From assembly GCA_002840115.1 (NCBI GenBank), contig PGZG01000077.1:1-8421 (forward strand): a DNA stretch of 8,421 nt, written 5' to 3'. The position numbers and the translations under genes are program-made. Positions 1-7,039 of this stretch are shown here, one piece after another; within the stretch, counting starts at the first letter, position 1; every line of letters starts with the position of its first letter. Under the pieces are notes generated by a model that worked only from the letters and a program-made list of their open reading frames with translations, was not told where the DNA came from and did not search any database. This stretch comes from Gammaproteobacteria bacterium HGW-Gammaproteobacteria-14. Its GTDB lineage: Bacteria; Pseudomonadota; Gammaproteobacteria; Pseudomonadales; Alcanivoracaceae.

Positions 1-1
1 C

Positions 2-1153
2 GGACCCTGGCAGTTTATTCCCTCCACGGGCAAAGCCTTCGGCATGGAGCAACATTACTGGTATGACGGCCGTCGCGATATTCTTCAATCCACCGAAGCC
101 GCTTTAACCTATCTCGACCGACTGGCGAAACGCTTTGGTGATGACTGGGAGCTTGCTCTGGCCTCCTACAATGCCGGCGGCGGCACCGTATCACGAGCAA
201 TCACTCGCAACCGCAACCGCAACCGACCTGTGGATTACTGGAATCTGGATTTACCTCGGGAAACCCGGGACTATGTGCCAAAACTGATCGCCCTTAGTCA
301 GATCGTCCGAGACCCACAGAAATACGGCCTGACACTAACGCCCATTGCCAATGCACCCTACTTTGAAGTGGTGGACATCGAAGGCCAGCTGGACTTGAAG
401 CTCGCGGCAGAAATGGCGCAGACCGATGTTAACGAAATCTATTACCTGAACGCTGGCTTCAGTCAATGGGCCACACCGCCCAACGGCCCCCATCGCATAC
501 TGGTACCAGTGAGTCAGGCCAATATTTTTCGGCAGGCTTTGGCGGAATTACCACCGGAACAACGATTGCGATGGCAGGAGTACACCATTCGGCCCGGCGA
601 TACCCTCGGTGGCATTGCTCGCCAACATAACACCAATATCGAAGCACTTCGGGAAGCAAACCGACTACGCGGAAATACGATTGTTGCAGGGCGGACCCTG
701 CTTATTCCACAACCCAGCGCTGCTGCTGACAGCTATCCCTTGAGCGCTGACAATCGCTTGCAAACACGACAAAACCAAAGCCCGGCGGGACGTAGCCGCA
801 CAAATTACACAGTGCGCTCCGGTGACAGTCTATGGACCATTGCCCGTCGACATAATGTCACTGTTCGCGAACTGGCGCACTGGAACGGCATGGCTCCCGG
901 CGATACCCTCGCCGCCGGTCGGCAACTGGTTATCTGGACCCAGGGCCCAACTGCTGCACCGTCGGCAGACCGGCCGGAAATGATTCGCCGGGTAAATTAT
1001 GCCGTGCGGCGCGGCGACTCATTGCACGCCATTGCCAATCGCTTCAATGTGTCCGTAACCGAGATTACCAGCTGGAACAACCTTAACGCCCGTCGCTATC
1101 TCCAGCCGGGTCAACGCCTCACTCTGTTTGTGGACGTTCGCAATGCACCTTGA
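2..1153 (+). CDS. mltD: Membrane-bound lytic murein transglycosylase D, C-terminal part, three LysM domains (5' partial)
   Basis: Lytic transglycosylases of this family cleave the MurNAc-GlcNAc bond of peptidoglycan in the periplasm and leave 1,6-anhydromuropeptides. The frame is open from base 2, before the first ATG at 44, and the residues ahead of that ATG (WQFIPSTGKAFGM) are the conserved post-catalytic motif, so the ATG is internal and the gene is cut by the window edge. The catalytic Glu, signal peptide and any lipobox are therefore not visible. The SLT-fold motif ALASYNAGGGTV is at about codons 53-64, followed by the DYWNLDLPRETRDYVPK segment typical of MltD. Three LysM domains, which bind peptidoglycan glycan, lie at about codons 194-236, 269-312 and 333-377, separated by Ser/Pro/Ala/Gln-rich linkers. 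E. coli MltD has two LysM domains, so this is a longer variant. The stop is 22 bases before the next gene. The family assignment is secure; the activity is inferred. Confidence 0.95.
   Translation, partial: GPWQFIPSTGKAFGMEQHYWYDGRRDILQSTEAALTYLDRLAKRFGDDWELALASYNAGGGTVSRAITRNRNRNRPVDYWNLDLPRETRDYVPKLIALSQIVRDPQKYGLTLTPIANAPYFEVVDIEGQLDLKLAAEMAQTDVNEIYYLNAGFSQWATPPNGPHRILVPVSQANIFRQALAELPPEQRLRWQEYTIRPGDTLGGIARQHNTNIEALREANRLRGNTIVAGRTLLIPQPSAAADSYPLSADNRLQTRQNQSPAGRSRTNYTVRSGDSLWTIARRHNVTVRELAHWNGMAPGDTLAAGRQLVIWTQGPTAAPSADRPEMIRRVNYAVRRGDSLHAIANRFNVSVTEITSWNNLNARRYLQPGQRLTLFVDVRNAP
206..223 (+). repeat. Three perfect tandem copies of the hexamer CGCAAC inside mltD
   Basis: CGCAAC occurs three times head to tail, in frame, and encodes an Arg-Asn repeat (RNRNRN). 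It lies just after the SLT-fold AYN-type motif, where E. coli MltD has a short basic loop. A repeat of this kind can gain or lose units by slippage without shifting the frame. It is probably a neutral surface loop. Confidence 0.8.
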
Positions 1154-1166
1154 ACGCCGGCGGCGC

Positions 1167-1170
1167 AGGA
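1167..1170 (+). promoter_or_regulatory. Ribosome binding site that sets the start of the first solute-binding protein
   Basis: AGGA lies 5 bases before the ATG at 1176. Two other in-frame starts exist upstream, a TTG at 1128 and an ATG at 1143. Both overlap the end of mltD and add an Arg-rich stretch (ERRRRRTW) ahead of the signal peptide, and neither has comparable spacing to a purine-rich site. This favours 1176. Confidence 0.65.
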
Positions 1171-1175
1171 CATGG

Positions 1176-3062
1176 ATGAGCTATTTTTCGGTGGCCGGTT
1201 TTTTGCGACCCCATTTTTCGCAAATATCCAATTGGCCACTGGCGGCACTACTGGCAATCGCCACTAGCCTTGGCGCCAACGAACGACCCAGCCACGGCTA
1301 TCATCCCTATGGTGTGCTGAAATCCCCCGCCGATTTTTCCCATTTCGATTACGTTAACCCGAACGCCCCCAAAGGTGGCACCCTGAAACTTCTGGGCAGC
1401 GGCGACTTTGATAACCTCAACCCCTACATTCTGGCTGGCCGCAGTCCGGCCAATACTCCCGGTCTGTTCGTGTTTGGCTTTATTGATACCACCGACACCC
1501 TGCTGATGGGCAGTGAAGCTGGCAACCGAATTGGTGATGAGGCTGGCAGCGCTTACGGCCTGATCGCCGAAACCATTCTCTGCCATCCGTCTCTGGATTA
1601 TTGTGATTTCACCCTACGCGCAGAAGCTCGTTTTCAGGATGGCACCCCCATCACCGCTGCCGATGTTGTCTTTTCGTTTGAAACACTGCGCGACCATGGC
1701 CACCCCCGTTATGCACTGATGTTCGGTCAGATTAAAACGGTTACCGCGATAAACCCGAAACGGGTACGCTTTACTTTCGCTGGCGAACACCGCCGTCAAC
1801 TTCCCTTGATTGCCGGGCAACTACCGGTACTGCCCAAACATTATTGGCAAGAGCGGGATTTTACTCGCCCGACACTCGAGGCTCCGGTCATCAGCGGCCC
1901 CTATCGAATAGCCTCTGTACAGCCAGGCCGACAAATTGTTTTCCAGCGAGACCCAAACTATTGGGGCAAGGACTTACCCGTTAATCGAGGGCGCTACAAC
2001 TTTGATCAGGTGGTCGTGGACTACTATCGTGATGCACAAGTGGCATTCGAGGCTTTCAAAGCCGGAGGCTACGACGTTCATCTGGATTACATTGCCAAGC
2101 ATTGGGCCACTGCCTACGATTTCCCGGCCACACGGGATGGCCGTGTAATTCGCCGCGAAAGCCGCCATCAGGTTGCCCAGGGAAGTCAGGCGTTTTTTAT
2201 CAATCAACGCCGAGCACCGTTTAATGACATGCGTGTTCGTCAGGCCCTTGGCCTGCTCTTCGATTACGAATGGACCAACCGAACGATTTTCAACGGCGCC
2301 TACCAACGTCAACTGAGCTGGTTTCCCAATAGCGACAACGCTGCCAAAGGCTTACCGTCAAACCGGGAACTGGAGTTGCTGGCTCCTTTCAAGGAGCAAC
2401 TCCCTGCGGCCCTGTTCGAGCAGCCCATTAGCCTGCCGGTCAGTGACGGCTCCGGACGCGATCGCCGCCGGATCAGCGAGGCTCTGATATTGCTTCGTGA
2501 AGCAGGATGGGTTGTTCGCGACAAACGCATGACCCATGAAGAAACCGGCGCCGTACTGTCAGTGGAAATCCTGACCCACCATAATCCGGGCATGGATCGC
2601 GTAGTTCAGCCCTGGCTAAGAAACTTGGAAGCGGCTGGCATTAATGCCAGCTACCGCAGCGTTGACCCCGGAAACTTCAAGGAACGTCTGGATACCTTTG
2701 ATTTTGATATCACCATTTTTGTATTGCCACAGAACCTGTTTCCCGGGATTGAGCTGCGGGAATATTTTCATTCCGAATCCGCAGCTATTAATGGCTCACG
2801 GAATCTGGCAGGCATTCAGGATCCAGTTGTGGATGCCCTAATTGATAGAGTGCTGTCTGCAGAAACCCTGTCTGACTATCGCGCAGCGGTTCATGCTTTG
2901 GACCGCGTGTTAATGTGGAGCCACTATACAATTCCCCACTGGTTCCTCGGCAGCCATCGCTTGGCTTGGTGGGACCGTTTTGACCAACCCGATGCGCCCA
3001 TGCCCTATATTCTCGGAACAGAAACCTGGTGGCTAAAAAACCCGGCAAGCACGCCACACTAA
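1176..3062 (+). CDS. yejA: YejA-family periplasmic solute-binding protein of a peptide ABC transporter, first paralogue (NppA1-like)
   Basis: This is a periplasmic substrate receptor of the SBP_bac_5 (DppA/OppA) class, 628 residues from the chosen start. A basic and aromatic N-terminus precedes a hydrophobic core at about residues 19-32, with likely cleavage near SLGA/NE; no lipobox Cys is seen, so it is probably soluble. Family hallmarks are FSHFDYVNPNAPKGGTLKL (about 54-72), FQDGTPITAADVVFSFETL (about 153-171), VLPKHYWQERDF (218-229), YWGKDLPVNRG (262-272) and FFINQRRAPFNDMRVRQALG (about 340-359). The same blocks recur in the downstream paralogue. Compared with that copy it has roughly 11 extra residues at about 110-127 and a Cys pair (C136, C143), the only cysteines in the protein. 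The AGGA site decides the start; initiation at 1143 would give 639 residues. It lies 22 bases after mltD with no evident terminator, so read-through from mltD is possible. The ligand is unknown: relatives bind oligopeptides, microcin C-type conjugates or muropeptides. Confidence 0.93.
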   Translation: MSYFSVAGFLRPHFSQISNWPLAALLAIATSLGANERPSHGYHPYGVLKSPADFSHFDYVNPNAPKGGTLKLLGSGDFDNLNPYILAGRSPANTPGLFVFGFIDTTDTLLMGSEAGNRIGDEAGSAYGLIAETILCHPSLDYCDFTLRAEARFQDGTPITAADVVFSFETLRDHGHPRYALMFGQIKTVTAINPKRVRFTFAGEHRRQLPLIAGQLPVLPKHYWQERDFTRPTLEAPVISGPYRIASVQPGRQIVFQRDPNYWGKDLPVNRGRYNFDQVVVDYYRDAQVAFEAFKAGGYDVHLDYIAKHWATAYDFPATRDGRVIRRESRHQVAQGSQAFFINQRRAPFNDMRVRQALGLLFDYEWTNRTIFNGAYQRQLSWFPNSDNAAKGLPSNRELELLAPFKEQLPAALFEQPISLPVSDGSGRDRRRISEALILLREAGWVVRDKRMTHEETGAVLSVEILTHHNPGMDRVVQPWLRNLEAAGINASYRSVDPGNFKERLDTFDFDITIFVLPQNLFPGIELREYFHSESAAINGSRNLAGIQDPVVDALIDRVLSAETLSDYRAAVHALDRVLMWSHYTIPHWFLGSHRLAWWDRFDQPDAPMPYILGTETWWLKNPASTPH

Positions 3063-3099
3063 CAACACATAACAACAGGTTCACAACAGGGAGACACCC
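3063..3099 (+). promoter_or_regulatory. Short A/C-rich intergenic spacer with a strong ribosome binding site for the second binding protein
   Basis: The 37 bases between the two binding-protein genes are rich in ACAAC repeats and contain no hairpin that I can see. AGGGAG at 3088-3093 sits 6 bases before the ATG at 3100, close to an ideal Shine-Dalgarno arrangement. This is one of the few junctions in the transporter operon that is not an overlap, which fits independent, strong translation of a binding protein needed in excess over the permease. I see no convincing promoter. Confidence 0.6.
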
Positions 3100-4908
3100 A
3101 TGAAAATACTGCCACTGGTCTTACTGAGCGCCGTCACCCTGACTCAAATGATCAGCGCCCAGACCGTGAGCGCAACCGCAATCGACGAGAATATCGGTCA
3201 ACATGCCGTTGCCATGCATGGCAGCCCTAAATATAGCGCCGATTTCCGCCACTTTGACTATGCCAACCCGGAAGCACCAAAGGGCGGCAACCTGCGCCGC
3301 CATGTGATCGGCACCTTTGACAGCTTTAATCCCTTCATTCCTCAAGGCAAGGCAGCCAGCGGTCTCGGCTATATTTACGATACCCTCACAACCGCCAGTC
3401 AGGATGAACCCTTCACTCAGTATGGACTACTCGCAAAATCAATCGAAATCGCCAAAGATCGGCGCTGGGTTATTTATCACTTACGTCCCGAGGCTCGCTT
3501 TTCTGACGGCGAGCCAGTGACCGCTAATGACGTGGTATTTTCCTTTAACTTGCTCACCGAGAAAGGTTCACCGTTTTACGCTTACTACTACGGTGACGTC
3601 AGTAAGGTGGAGGCCCTCGATAAACACACCGTCCGCTTCAGCTTTAAGGATACCGGCAACCGGGAGCTGCCTCTTATTGTGGGGCAGCTACAGGTTCTAC
3701 CGAAACATTATTGGCAGGAACGGGATTTCAGTCGCGTAAACCTGGACATCCCAATCGGAAGCGGCCCTTACGAACTGGAGAGTTTTCGCCCTGGTAGTCG
3801 TGTGGTGTACAAACGCCGTGCAGACTATTGGGGGAAGGATCTTCCGGTAAACCGAGGACATTACAATTTCGATCAAGTCAGTTTTGAATATTTTCTTGAT
3901 GAAACGGTTTCCCTTGAGGCCTTCAAGGGTGGTCGTTACGACTGGCGAGCTGAGCGCAGCGCCAAAGATTGGGCCACAGGTTATGCCGGCCCCGCTCTAA
4001 GTCGTGGTGATATTGTGATGGCAGAAATTCCCCACCGCTTGCCCGCAGGCATGCAGGGTTTCGTCTTTAATCAACGGCGCGACCTGTTCAAAGATCGAGT
4101 ACTCCGTGAGGCCATTGGCCTTGCCATGGATTTTGAATGGTCCAATCAAAATCTTTTTCATGGGCAATACGTTCGTAGTCGCAGCTATTTTCAAAACTCA
4201 GAAATGGCGGCCACCGGCCTACCTTCTGCAGCGGAGCTGGAAATTCTGGAACCGTTTCGCAAACAGCTGCCAGAAGAAGTCTTTACCACTGAGTATCAAC
4301 CACCAAAAACAGACGGCAGTGGACGACCACGGCAGAACCTGCAGCGCGCTCAGAAAATGCTGACCAATGCGGGCTATACTCTTGACAACGGTCAGCTCAC
4401 TAGCGCTGATGGGAAAGCCGTTAATTTTGAAATCCTGCTGGACAGCCCGGCCTTTGAACGTATTGCTCTGCCATTTTCACGCAACCTTAAAATACTAGGC
4501 GTCAATGCCGCCGTACGTCGCGTAGATGCCACTCAGTATCTTGAGCGCATTCGCAACTTTGACTACGACATGGTGGTAGCCGTGTTCCCACAATCAAACT
4601 CTCCCGGCAATGAACAGAGGGATATGTGGCACTCCACAGCGGCGACACAGGCCGACTCACGCAATTTAATGGGGCTGACAGATCCCGTCGTCGACCAGCT
4701 GGTGGAGCTTATTATTAATGCCCCGGATCGAGAGCAATTAGTGATTCGTGCCAAAGCCCTCGATCGAGTCCTGCAGTGGGGCCATTATCTGGTGCCAAAC
4801 TGGCATATCGACCGTTACCGGGTGGCCTACCGGAACACCCTCTCCCGGCCCGCCATATCGCCACCCTATGGTCTCCCCATTGATACCTGGTGGCATAGGG
4901 AGCTCTGA
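3100..4908 (+). CDS. yejA: YejA-family periplasmic solute-binding protein of a peptide ABC transporter, second paralogue (NppA2-like)
   Basis: A 602-residue SBP_bac_5-class receptor that would deliver a peptide-like ligand to YejBE. A classical signal peptide (MKILPLVLLSAVTLTQMISA) with cleavage near residue 20 directs it to the periplasm; there is no lipobox. Conserved blocks are FRHFDYANPEAPKGGNL (49-65), FSDGEPVTANDVVFSF (134-149), VLPKHYWQERDF (199-210), YWGKDLPVNRGHYNFDQV (243-260), FVFNQRR (321-327) and the C-terminal IDTWWHREL. Its GTFDSFNPFIPQGKAA region resembles E. coli YejA more than the upstream copy does, so this may be the ancestral-type receptor, which is an inference. It has no cysteine, unlike the first copy. 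The two proteins are similar along their whole length and arose by duplication. The stop shares one base with the yejB start (TGATG), which indicates coupled translation with the permease. The ligand cannot be read from the sequence. Confidence 0.94.
   Translation: MKILPLVLLSAVTLTQMISAQTVSATAIDENIGQHAVAMHGSPKYSADFRHFDYANPEAPKGGNLRRHVIGTFDSFNPFIPQGKAASGLGYIYDTLTTASQDEPFTQYGLLAKSIEIAKDRRWVIYHLRPEARFSDGEPVTANDVVFSFNLLTEKGSPFYAYYYGDVSKVEALDKHTVRFSFKDTGNRELPLIVGQLQVLPKHYWQERDFSRVNLDIPIGSGPYELESFRPGSRVVYKRRADYWGKDLPVNRGHYNFDQVSFEYFLDETVSLEAFKGGRYDWRAERSAKDWATGYAGPALSRGDIVMAEIPHRLPAGMQGFVFNQRRDLFKDRVLREAIGLAMDFEWSNQNLFHGQYVRSRSYFQNSEMAATGLPSAAELEILEPFRKQLPEEVFTTEYQPPKTDGSGRPRQNLQRAQKMLTNAGYTLDNGQLTSADGKAVNFEILLDSPAFERIALPFSRNLKILGVNAAVRRVDATQYLERIRNFDYDMVVAVFPQSNSPGNEQRDMWHSTAATQADSRNLMGLTDPVVDQLVELIINAPDREQLVIRAKALDRVLQWGHYLVPNWHIDRYRVAYRNTLSRPAISPPYGLPIDTWWHREL
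4897..4902 (+). promoter_or_regulatory. Ribosome binding site for yejB inside the end of the second binding-protein gene
   Basis: AGGGAG ends 5 bases before the yejB ATG at 4908 and lies within the last codons of the preceding gene. Together with the TGATG stop/start overlap it supports coupled translation and fixes the start of yejB. Confidence 0.6.
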
Positions 4909-6020
4909 TGAGCTGGTATATCGCTCGACGTCTGGCGCTCATCGTGCCAACCCTGTTTGGCATTTTGGTGCTGAACTTTCTGATTGTGCAGGCCGCCCCC
5001 GGCGGACCTGTAGAGCGCATGGTAGCGGAGTTAAAAGGCTTTCATGGCGGCGCCGCAACCCAGCAATTTGCTGGCATCAGCGCCGATATGCTGAGTACCG
5101 GCTCAGGACTCCAGGGAGGCTCCGGGGTTCAAGGGGATTACCGTGGCTCCCAGGGACTGCCACCAGAGCTGATTGAACGCATTGAAAAACTCTACGGTTT
5201 TGATAAACCGCCACTAGAGCGGTTTCAGTTAATGCTCGGTAATTATCTGCGCTTCGAGCTGGGCGATTCCTATTTTCGTGGCAAACCCGTCACCGAACTG
5301 ATTATTGAGCGGCTACCAGTTTCCATTTCCCTTGGTCTATGGAGCACGCTGCTCGCCTATCTGATTTCCGTACCACTGGGAATTCGCAAGGCAGTGCGGC
5401 ATGGCAGCTCTTTTGATGTATGGACCAGCAGTGCGGTGATCATTGGCTATGCTATCCCCAGCTTTCTGTTTGCGATCCTGCTAATCGTGCTGTTCGCTGG
5501 CGGCAGCTATCTCGACTGGTTTCCGCTACGCGGGCTTACCTCGGACAACTGGGAAGAGCTGTCATGGCTGGGGAAAGCCGGTGACTATATCTGGCATATC
5601 ACCCTCCCCACTATCGCCATCGTCATCGGCAACTTTGCCACGCTGACAATGCTGACCAAAAACTCTTTTCTTGATGAGGTCAGCAAACTGTATGTACAAA
5701 CCGCCATGGCCAAAGGATTGAGTGAGAACCAGGTGCTCTATCGACATGTATTTCGCAACGCCATGCTAATTATTATTGCAGGGTTCCCAGCCGCCTTTGT
5801 CGGTATGTTTTTTACCGGCGTTCTGCTTATCGAATATATTTTCTCACTGGATGGACTGGGGCTACTGGGTTTTGAGTCTGTACTCAACCGGGATTATCCA
5901 GTGGTATTTGGCACCCTGTTTATCTTCACTCTGGTTGGTTTGCTATTAAAACTGATTAGTGACCTGACCTATGTTCTGGTCGATCCTCGTATCGACTTTG
6001 AGCGCAAGGATTTCTCCTGA
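4908..6020 (+). CDS. yejB: Peptide ABC transporter permease YejB
   Basis: An inner-membrane permease of the BPD_transp_1 (DppB/OppB) family and one half of the YejBE channel. It has 370 residues, against about 364 in E. coli YejB, and aligns over its whole length from memory. The N-terminus (WYIARRLALIVPTLFGILVLNF) is the first membrane helix, followed by the IVQAAPGGPV motif. A Gly/Ser-rich periplasmic stretch is at about residues 54-82. Further membrane helices are near 136-159, 172-198, 228-250, 286-308 and 333-353, giving six in all. The EAA loop that docks to the ATPase is at about 265-286 (AMAKGLSENQVLYRHVFRNA). The sequence ends in LVDPRIDFE, as in E. coli YejB. The start overlaps the previous stop by one base and the stop overlaps the yejE start by one base, placing it inside one operon. 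Confidence 0.96.
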   Translation: MSWYIARRLALIVPTLFGILVLNFLIVQAAPGGPVERMVAELKGFHGGAATQQFAGISADMLSTGSGLQGGSGVQGDYRGSQGLPPELIERIEKLYGFDKPPLERFQLMLGNYLRFELGDSYFRGKPVTELIIERLPVSISLGLWSTLLAYLISVPLGIRKAVRHGSSFDVWTSSAVIIGYAIPSFLFAILLIVLFAGGSYLDWFPLRGLTSDNWEELSWLGKAGDYIWHITLPTIAIVIGNFATLTMLTKNSFLDEVSKLYVQTAMAKGLSENQVLYRHVFRNAMLIIIAGFPAAFVGMFFTGVLLIEYIFSLDGLGLLGFESVLNRDYPVVFGTLFIFTLVGLLLKLISDLTYVLVDPRIDFERKDFS

Positions 6021-7039
6021 TGAATCCAGTCACCGCGCGCCAATGGCAGGCATTCAAAGCCAACCGCAGAGGTTTCTGGTCATTGTGGATATTTTTAGTC
6101 GCTTTTGCTTTTTGCCTTGGCGCCGAACTTATCGCCAACGACAAACCCTTACTATTGAGCTACCAGGGAAAACTATACAGTCCGCTACTGGTGAGTTACC
6201 CGGAAACCGAATTTGGTGGCATGTTTGAAACAGAAGCCAACTATCGAGACCCCTTTGTTCAGGAGTTGATCGAGGCTGATGGTTGGCTTCTATGGCCCAT
6301 GATTCGCTTTAGCTACAACACCATTAATTACGACCTGACGGTGCCTTCGCCTGCCCCCCCTTCTGCAGAAAACTGGCTTGGTACCGACGATCAGGGCCGT
6401 GATGTACTGGCGCGAATTATCTATGGGCTGCGTCTGTCTCTACTTTTCGGCTTGATGCTGACCATCGCCAGCAGTCTGGTTGGGGTTATTGTCGGCGCCA
6501 TTCAAGGCTATTACGGGGGCTGGATTGACCTCGCCGGGCAGCGCTTTCTGGAAGTCTGGTCAAGCATGCCGACGCTGTATTTACTGATTATCTTGTCGAG
6601 CTTTGTAACGCCAGGTTTTTGGTGGTTATTATTGATCATGCTGCTGTTTTCCTGGATGACACTGGTCGACCTGGTCAGAGCTGAATTTCTACGTGGGCGC
6701 AACCTGGACTATGTGCGAGCCGCAAGAGCTCTCGGTGTTCGCGACTCGGTAATTATGTTCCGACACATTCTGCCCAATGCGATGGTGGCTACACTCACCT
6801 TTATGCCTTTTATTCTTAATGGCTCTATTGTCACCCTAACCTCTCTGGACTTTATCGGTTTTGGCATGCCCCCAGGGGCTCCCTCCATGGGCGAGCTATT
6901 AGGCCAAGGCAAGGCCAACCTGCATGCCCCGTGGCTGGGTATCAGTGCTTTTGTTTCGTTGGCCTTCATTTTGTCGTTGCTGATTTTTATTGGCGAAGCA
7001 GTTCGAGATGCCTTTGATCCCCGGAAATATATGCGATGA
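6020..7039 (+). CDS. yejE: Peptide ABC transporter permease YejE
   Basis: The second inner-membrane permease subunit, DppC/OppC type, 339 residues against about 341 in E. coli YejE. The N-terminal membrane helix (about 17-38) is followed by SELIANDKPLL-like sequence (AELIANDKPLLLSYQG), characteristic of YejE. A periplasmic segment with FGGMFETEANYRDPF comes next, then the DppC-type signature NWLGTDDQGRDVLARI (about 118-133). Five more helices lie between about 136 and 325. The EAA loop is at about 234-255 (ARALGVRDSVIMFRHILPNA). The C-terminus ends in the family motif FIGEAVRDAFDPRK. The start overlaps the yejB stop by one base (TGATG), with AAGGA 9 bases upstream at 6006-6010. The stop overlaps the yejF start by four bases (ATGA). 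Confidence 0.96.
   Translation: MNPVTARQWQAFKANRRGFWSLWIFLVAFAFCLGAELIANDKPLLLSYQGKLYSPLLVSYPETEFGGMFETEANYRDPFVQELIEADGWLLWPMIRFSYNTINYDLTVPSPAPPSAENWLGTDDQGRDVLARIIYGLRLSLLFGLMLTIASSLVGVIVGAIQGYYGGWIDLAGQRFLEVWSSMPTLYLLIILSSFVTPGFWWLLLIMLLFSWMTLVDLVRAEFLRGRNLDYVRAARALGVRDSVIMFRHILPNAMVATLTFMPFILNGSIVTLTSLDFIGFGMPPGAPSMGELLGQGKANLHAPWLGISAFVSLAFILSLLIFIGEAVRDAFDPRKYMR

Noticed and set aside
44..46. ATG at 44 as the true start of mltD
   Set aside because: The frame is open upstream to base 2 and encodes the conserved WQFIPSTGKAFG motif, so the gene begins before the window.
1128..1175. Earlier starts (TTG at 1128, ATG at 1143) for the first binding protein
   Set aside because: They overlap or nearly overlap the end of mltD, add an Arg-rich segment ahead of the signal peptide, and lack a well-spaced ribosome binding site. 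The ATG at 1176 has AGGA 5 bases upstream.
1154..1175. Possible promoter or terminator between mltD and the first binding protein
   Set aside because: The 22-base gap contains GC-rich sequence (GCCGGCGGC) but no stem-loop with a T-run and no credible -35/-10 pair. A promoter inside mltD cannot be excluded.
4748..5176. 142-codon + strand frame overlapping the second binding protein and yejB
   Set aside because: It is out of frame with both conserved proteins, spans their junction, and has the Arg/Pro/Trp-rich make-up of a shadow frame.
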